DNA of 64,000 nucleotides from Shouchella oshimensis (GTDB taxonomy: Bacteria; Bacillota; Bacilli; Bacillales; Bacillaceae_D), in assembly GCF_002019765.1 (NCBI RefSeq), contig NZ_KV917380.1:3955836-4019835 (forward strand), read 5' to 3'. Every line of letters begins with the position of its first letter. Positions within the stretch are counted from its first letter, which is position 1. Shown here one piece after another: positions 59,598-64,000 of the stretch. The notes under the pieces were generated by a model. It had not been told where the DNA came from, did no database searches, and was given only the letters and a program-made list of their open reading frames with translations. The translations under genes and the position numbers were made by a program.

Positions 59598-59786
59598 TTA
59601 CGCGTCAATTTCGTTTACAGTAACTAAGTGCTTTACTTTGTTAACCATACCACGAATTGCTACGTTATCTTCTTGTACTACAGTTTGATGCATTTTACGT
59701 AAACCAAGTGTGTTTACTGTCACGCGTTGATCGCTAGGACGGCCGATCAAGCTACGTGTAAGGGTGATTTCTAACTTCTTCGCCAT
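59598..59786 (-). CDS. rpmD: Ribosomal protein uL30
   Basis: 62 aa ([34 protein letters not shown]). Between rpsE and rplO. Confidence 0.97.
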   Translation of the reverse strand: MAKKLEITLTRSLIGRPSDQRVTVNTLGLRKMHQTVVQEDNVAIRGMVNKVKHLVTVNEIDA

Positions 59787-59799
59787 CGTAATCCCTCCC

Positions 59800-60300
59800 T
59801 TAACCTAACAGTTCTTCTACGGATTTACCACGTAGTTTTGCTACTTCTTCAGCACGCTTAAGATTCGTTAAGCCTGTGATTGTAGCACGAACCATGTTAA
59901 TTGGGTTGCTTGAACCAAGAGACTTAGAAAGAACATCGCCAACACCAGATAGTTCAAGTACAGCACGTACAGGACCACCAGCGATAACTCCAGTACCTTC
60001 TGAAGCCGGCTTTAGAAATACGCGTCCAGCACCAAAACGTCCAACAATTTGGTGTGGGATTGTTGTATTAACAAGCGGTACTTCAATTAAGTTTTTCTTT
60101 GCATCTTCAACAGCTTTACGGATTGCTTCAGGTACCTCCTGAGCTTTCCCCATTCCAAAGCCGACGTGACCATTTTTATCCCCTACTACAACAAGTGCAG
60201 CAAAGCGGAAGCGACGACCACCTTTAACAACCTTTGCGACACGGTTGATCGTAACGACTTTTTCTTCAAGTTCCAAAGTATTTGGATCGATTGAACGCAT
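59800..60300 (-). CDS. rpsE: Ribosomal protein uS5
   Basis: 166 aa ([60 protein letters not shown]). Decoding-fidelity protein, site of spectinomycin resistance; the loop around residues 20-30 has no obvious resistance change. Confidence 0.97.
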   Translation of the reverse strand: MRSIDPNTLELEEKVVTINRVAKVVKGGRRFRFAALVVVGDKNGHVGFGMGKAQEVPEAIRKAVEDAKKNLIEVPLVNTTIPHQIVGRFGAGRVFLKPASEGTGVIAGGPVRAVLELSGVGDVLSKSLGSSNPINMVRATITGLTNLKRAEEVAKLRGKSVEELLG

Positions 60301-60323
60301 AAAAAGGTTTCCCTCCTTCGTTT

Positions 60324-60686
60324 TTAGAATTTCAGACCTGCTTCGCGAGCTGCATCTGCAAGCTCAGCAACGCGTCCGTGATATAGATATCCTCCACGGT
60401 CAAACACGATAACTTCGTGTCCCGCTTCGATCGCACGTTTTGCAACTGCTTCACCAACTTGGCGAGCTGCTTCTTTATTTGAACCCTTTTCGATCTTCAA
60501 TTCTTTATCAAGTGATGAAGCTTGAGCAAGAGTGACACCATTCACGTCATCAATTAATTGAGCGTAAATGTGCTTAGAAGAACGGAATACGTTTAAACGT
60601 GGACGCTGCGGCGTACCGCTTAAATTGCGGCGTACGTGAGCGTGTCTTTTCTTACGGCCTGTATTTGAGTTAGGCTTCGTAATCAT
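60324..60686 (-). CDS. rplR: Ribosomal protein uL18
   Basis: 120 aa ([40 protein letters not shown]). Binds 5S rRNA. Confidence 0.97.
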   Translation of the reverse strand: MITKPNSNTGRKKRHAHVRRNLSGTPQRPRLNVFRSSKHIYAQLIDDVNGVTLAQASSLDKELKIEKGSNKEAARQVGEAVAKRAIEAGHEVIVFDRGGYLYHGRVAELADAAREAGLKF

Positions 60687-60717
60687 GAGACGTCATTCCT
60701 TTCTTTGTCGATACTAA

Positions 60718-61254
60718 TTATTTACCAGTTTTACCTTCTTTACGACGCACATACTCGCCTTCATAACGAATACCTTTACCTTTGTAAGGCTCAGGCTGAC
60801 GTACAGCGCGAATGTTAGAAGCAAGTGCACCAACACGTTCTTTGTTAATTCCTTTAACAATAACTTTCGTGTTAGATGGTACTTCGATTTCAAGACCTTC
60901 TTCAGGTGTGATTTCAACTGGGTGAGAATAACCAACGTTAAGCACAAGCTTATTGCCAGATTTAGAAGCACGGTAACCGACACCGTTCAGTTCAAGTGCG
61001 CGCTCAAATCCTTTTGTTACTCCCTCAACCATGTTGTTTACGTTCGCACGCATTGTACCATGTAGAGCACGATGCTCTTTATGATCTGATGGACGAGCGA
61101 AACTCATTTCGTTGTTTTCTAAGTTTACTTTAATAGCAGGGTGAAGCTCACGGCTTAATTCACCTTTAGGACCTTTAACAGTACAAAGGTTACCATCTAA
61201 AGAAACTGTAACTCCCTCAGGAATTGTAATAGGTTTTAATCCTACTCGAGACAT
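60718..61254 (-). CDS. rplF: Ribosomal protein uL6
   Basis: 178 aa with two similar domains ([40 protein letters not shown] end). Near the factor-binding site. Confidence 0.97.
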   Translation of the reverse strand: MSRVGLKPITIPEGVTVSLDGNLCTVKGPKGELSRELHPAIKVNLENNEMSFARPSDHKEHRALHGTMRANVNNMVEGVTKGFERALELNGVGYRASKSGNKLVLNVGYSHPVEITPEEGLEIEVPSNTKVIVKGINKERVGALASNIRAVRQPEPYKGKGIRYEGEYVRRKEGKTGK

Positions 61255-61286
61255 TTGTAGTACACCTCCATTTCAATTAAGCTTTA

Positions 61287-61685
61287 TTACCAAACGTAAG
61301 CGAGTACTTCGCCACCGATTTGTTGTTGACGCGCTTCTTTATCAGTTAATAAACCTTTAGAAGTCGATACGATCGCAATACCAAGACCACCAAGTACACG
61401 AGGTAGTTCAGTTGATTTTGCGTAGACACGTAGTCCTGGCTTAGAAATACGTTTAAGACCAGTAATTACACGCTCGTTAGATGTTCCGTACTTTAAGAAG
61501 ATACGAATAACACCTTGTTTGTTATCTTCAATGTACTCATAATCGCGAACAAAACCTTCACGCTTAAGAATTTCAGCGATTTCCTTCTTCACCATAGAAG
61601 CAGGAAGCTCTAATTTCTCGTGACGTACAAGGTTCGCGTTACGAATACGAGTTAGCATATCTGCAATTGGATCCGTCATGACCAT
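61287..61685 (-). CDS. rpsH: Ribosomal protein uS8
   Basis: 132 aa ([40 protein letters not shown]). Central-domain binding protein; in other bacteria the target of spc translational control. Confidence 0.97.
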   Translation of the reverse strand: MVMTDPIADMLTRIRNANLVRHEKLELPASMVKKEIAEILKREGFVRDYEYIEDNKQGVIRIFLKYGTSNERVITGLKRISKPGLRVYAKSTELPRVLGGLGIAIVSTSKGLLTDKEARQQQIGGEVLAYVW

Positions 61686-61711
61686 AATTAATTACCTCCT
61701 TCCCAATCGAT

Positions 61712-61915
<204 letters not shown>

Positions 61916-61923
61916 TTAAGAGA

Positions 61924-62463
61924 TTATTTTTGGAACGGCATGCCTACTTGAGTAAGTAATTCACGCGCTTCTTCATCTGTCTGAGCAGTTGTAACGATTA
62001 CGATATCCATACCACGGACTTTATCAACTTTATCATAGTCGATTTCCGGGAAAATTAGCTGTTCTTTCACGCCAAGCGTGTAGTTTCCACGACCGTCAAA
62101 TGCTTTCTTTGAGATCCCACGGAAGTCACGTACACGTGGAAGAGAAACAGAAACCAATTTATCCAAGAAGTCATACATACGCTCACCGCGTAATGTAACT
62201 TTTGCACCGATTGGCATACCTTCACGTAATTTAAAGCCAGCGATTGATTTCTTTGCTTTTGTTACAACAGGCTTTTGACCAGTGATTTGTTGAAGTTCTT
62301 CAACCGCTTTATCCAAAACTTTTGCGTTTTGAACAGCTTCACCAACACCCATGTTCACAACAATCTTTTCAATCTTTGGCACAGCCATTACAGAAGAATA
62401 GTTAAATTTCTCTGTTAGAGATGAAACAATCTCAGTCTGATACTTTTCTTTCAAACGATTCAT
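61924..62463 (-). CDS. rplE: Ribosomal protein uL5
   Basis: 179 aa ([60 protein letters not shown]). Binds 5S rRNA and P-site tRNA. Confidence 0.97.
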   Translation of the reverse strand: MNRLKEKYQTEIVSSLTEKFNYSSVMAVPKIEKIVVNMGVGEAVQNAKVLDKAVEELQQITGQKPVVTKAKKSIAGFKLREGMPIGAKVTLRGERMYDFLDKLVSVSLPRVRDFRGISKKAFDGRGNYTLGVKEQLIFPEIDYDKVDKVRGMDIVIVTTAQTDEEARELLTQVGMPFQK

Positions 62464-62492
62464 TTAGAGTGGTCCTCCTTTCACCTGACTGA

Positions 62493-62801
62493 CTACTTGA
62501 TGATTTCGCCAGATTTTTTCGCTACACGTACTTTTTTACCATCTTCTTCTTTAAATCCAACACGAGTACGTTCTCCTGTTTTTGGATCAACTAGCATAAC
62601 GTTAGAAGAATGAATCGGTGCTTCTTGATCAAGAATTCCACCTTGTGGATTATCTTGTGAAGGTTTCGCGTGTTTCTTTACCATGTTAATTCCTTCAACA
62701 AGCACACGGCTCTTTTTCGGGTAAGCTTCAAGGATCGTCCCTTGCTTCCCTTTGTCTTTACCAGCAATAACGATTACTGTATCGCCTTTTTTGACATGCA
62801 T
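62493..62801 (-). CDS. rplX: Ribosomal protein uL24
   Basis: 102 aa from ATG 62801 (GGGAGGTG site; a longer frame from 62828 includes that site). [23 protein letters not shown] motif. Assembly initiator of the large subunit. Confidence 0.96.
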   Translation of the reverse strand: MHVKKGDTVIVIAGKDKGKQGTILEAYPKKSRVLVEGINMVKKHAKPSQDNPQGGILDQEAPIHSSNVMLVDPKTGERTRVGFKEEDGKKVRVAKKSGEIIK

Positions 62802-62856
62802 CACTTTTGCACCTCCCTGAGTAAACATCCATTGATCTCTTTATCCAAAACGAACC

Positions 62857-63225
62857 TTATAGTACCTCAGGAGCTAGAGAAACAATTTTCATAAACTGTT
62901 TGTCTCGAAGTTCACGTGCTACCGGACCGAAGATACGAGTTCCGCGAGGACCCTTATCGTCACGTACGATTACAGCTGCGTTCTCATCAAACTTGATATA
63001 TGACCCGTCGTTACGGCGAACACCGCTCTTAGAGCGAACAATTACCGCGCGAACAACGTCACCTTTCTTAACAACGCCACCTGGTGTTGCTTGTTTTACC
63101 GAACAAACAATAACATCACCAATGTTAGCTGTCTTACGTCCAGAACCACCAAGTACTTTAATACAAAGAACTTCACGCGCTCCAGAGTTGTCAGCAACTT
63201 TTAAACGGCTTTCTTGTTGAATCAT
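62857..63225 (-). CDS. rplN: Ribosomal protein uL14
   Basis: 122 aa ([40 protein letters not shown]). At the subunit interface. Confidence 0.97.
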   Translation of the reverse strand: MIQQESRLKVADNSGAREVLCIKVLGGSGRKTANIGDVIVCSVKQATPGGVVKKGDVVRAVIVRSKSGVRRNDGSYIKFDENAAVIVRDDKGPRGTRIFGPVARELRDKQFMKIVSLAPEVL

Positions 63226-63254
63226 ACTGTTTACCTCCTTTCAACCGTAGCCTA

Positions 63255-63515
63255 TTAGATAATAATAGCTTCTTCTACAACTTCTACTAAACGAAAACGT
63301 TTATCTTTTGAAAGTGGGCGAGTTTCCATAATACGAACGATGTCGCCAACTTTTGCAGTATTTTCTTCATCATGTGTTTTGAACTTCTTTGAGTACTTTA
63401 CACGTTTACCATAAAGGCGATCGACCTTGTATGTTTCAACAAGTACGCTAATCGTTTTGTCCATTTTGTCAGAAACGACACGACCTTGGTAAACTTTACG
63501 CTGATTGCGGTCCAT
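63255..63515 (-). CDS. rpsQ: Ribosomal protein uS17
   Basis: 86 aa ([40 protein letters not shown]). OB-fold 16S binder. Confidence 0.97.
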   Translation of the reverse strand: MDRNQRKVYQGRVVSDKMDKTISVLVETYKVDRLYGKRVKYSKKFKTHDEENTAKVGDIVRIMETRPLSKDKRFRLVEVVEEAIII

Positions 63516-63532
63516 GCAGCAAACCTCCTTTT

Positions 63533-64000
<468 letters not shown>

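Overview
This is a chromosomal stretch of a low-G+C, endospore-forming Bacillaceae. The basis is the order rplP...rplQ-ecfA1/A2/T-truA-rplM-rpsI, then ybaK-cwlD-salA-gerD-kbaA-pdaB and an rrn operon, which matches the Bacillus subtilis origin-proximal region, plus the sporulation genes gerD, kbaA, cwlD and pdaB. An alkaliphilic Shouchella/Alkalihalobacillus-type relative is a guess; no marker here settles genus.

Layout. (1) 1-5.3 kb, minus strand: an accessory metal/thiol block in the order cadC-cadA, a CzcO-like flavoprotein, a SCO-type lipoprotein with a frameshift, bdbD and a truncated bdbC. (2) 5.3-9.2 kb: a DUF421 (YetF-like) protein, a ferritin-like protein, several tiny proteins and decayed DNA, including an imperfect repeat pair around the DUF421 gene. 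(3) 9.2-26.1 kb: an integrative and conjugative element (ICE) of the ICEBs1 family, almost collinear with ICEBs1. On the minus strand it carries HTH/xis/ydcO-like genes, helP, conQ, nicK (with oriT inside it), small genes, yddA-like, conB, conC, conD, conE, yddF, conG, a cwlT-like hydrolase, yddI-like and yddJ-like. On the plus strand it carries immR, a broken immA, an unknown 114-aa gene and int. (4) 26.1-29 kb: decayed DNA, then a CynX/NimT-type MFS transporter and its likely FadR-type regulator. (5) 29-34.6 kb, minus strand: rRNA operon 16S-23S-5S-tRNA-Asn-tRNA-Thr with promoter, leader motif, 23S processing stem and terminator. (6) 34.6-42.6 kb: pdaB, kbaA, gerD, salA, a ptsG-glcT pair with an RNA antiterminator/terminator switch, cwlD and ybaK. 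(7) 42.6-49.2 kb: an accessory island with a beta-helix protein and small secreted or membrane proteins. One is a precursor with a cysteine-rich hydrophobic C-terminus followed by a small membrane protein, which looks bacteriocin-like. (8) 49.2-64 kb, minus strand: the rplM-rpsI unit and the S10/spc/alpha ribosomal clusters with secY, adk, map, infA, rpoA, truA and the ECF transporter core.

How the parts work together. The ICE has a full replication and transfer set: relaxase, helicase processivity factor, coupling protein, VirB4 ATPase, membrane channel proteins and a wall hydrolase. Its immA protease gene is frameshifted, so induction by repressor cleavage may be blocked. The yddF product belongs to the DUF1874 family, which includes viral ring nucleases (AcrIII-1) that counter type III CRISPR. 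The two frameshifts seen (SCO gene and immA) both lie at mononucleotide runs, so sequencing error must be excluded first. I could not fix the ICE attachment sites from the sequence.
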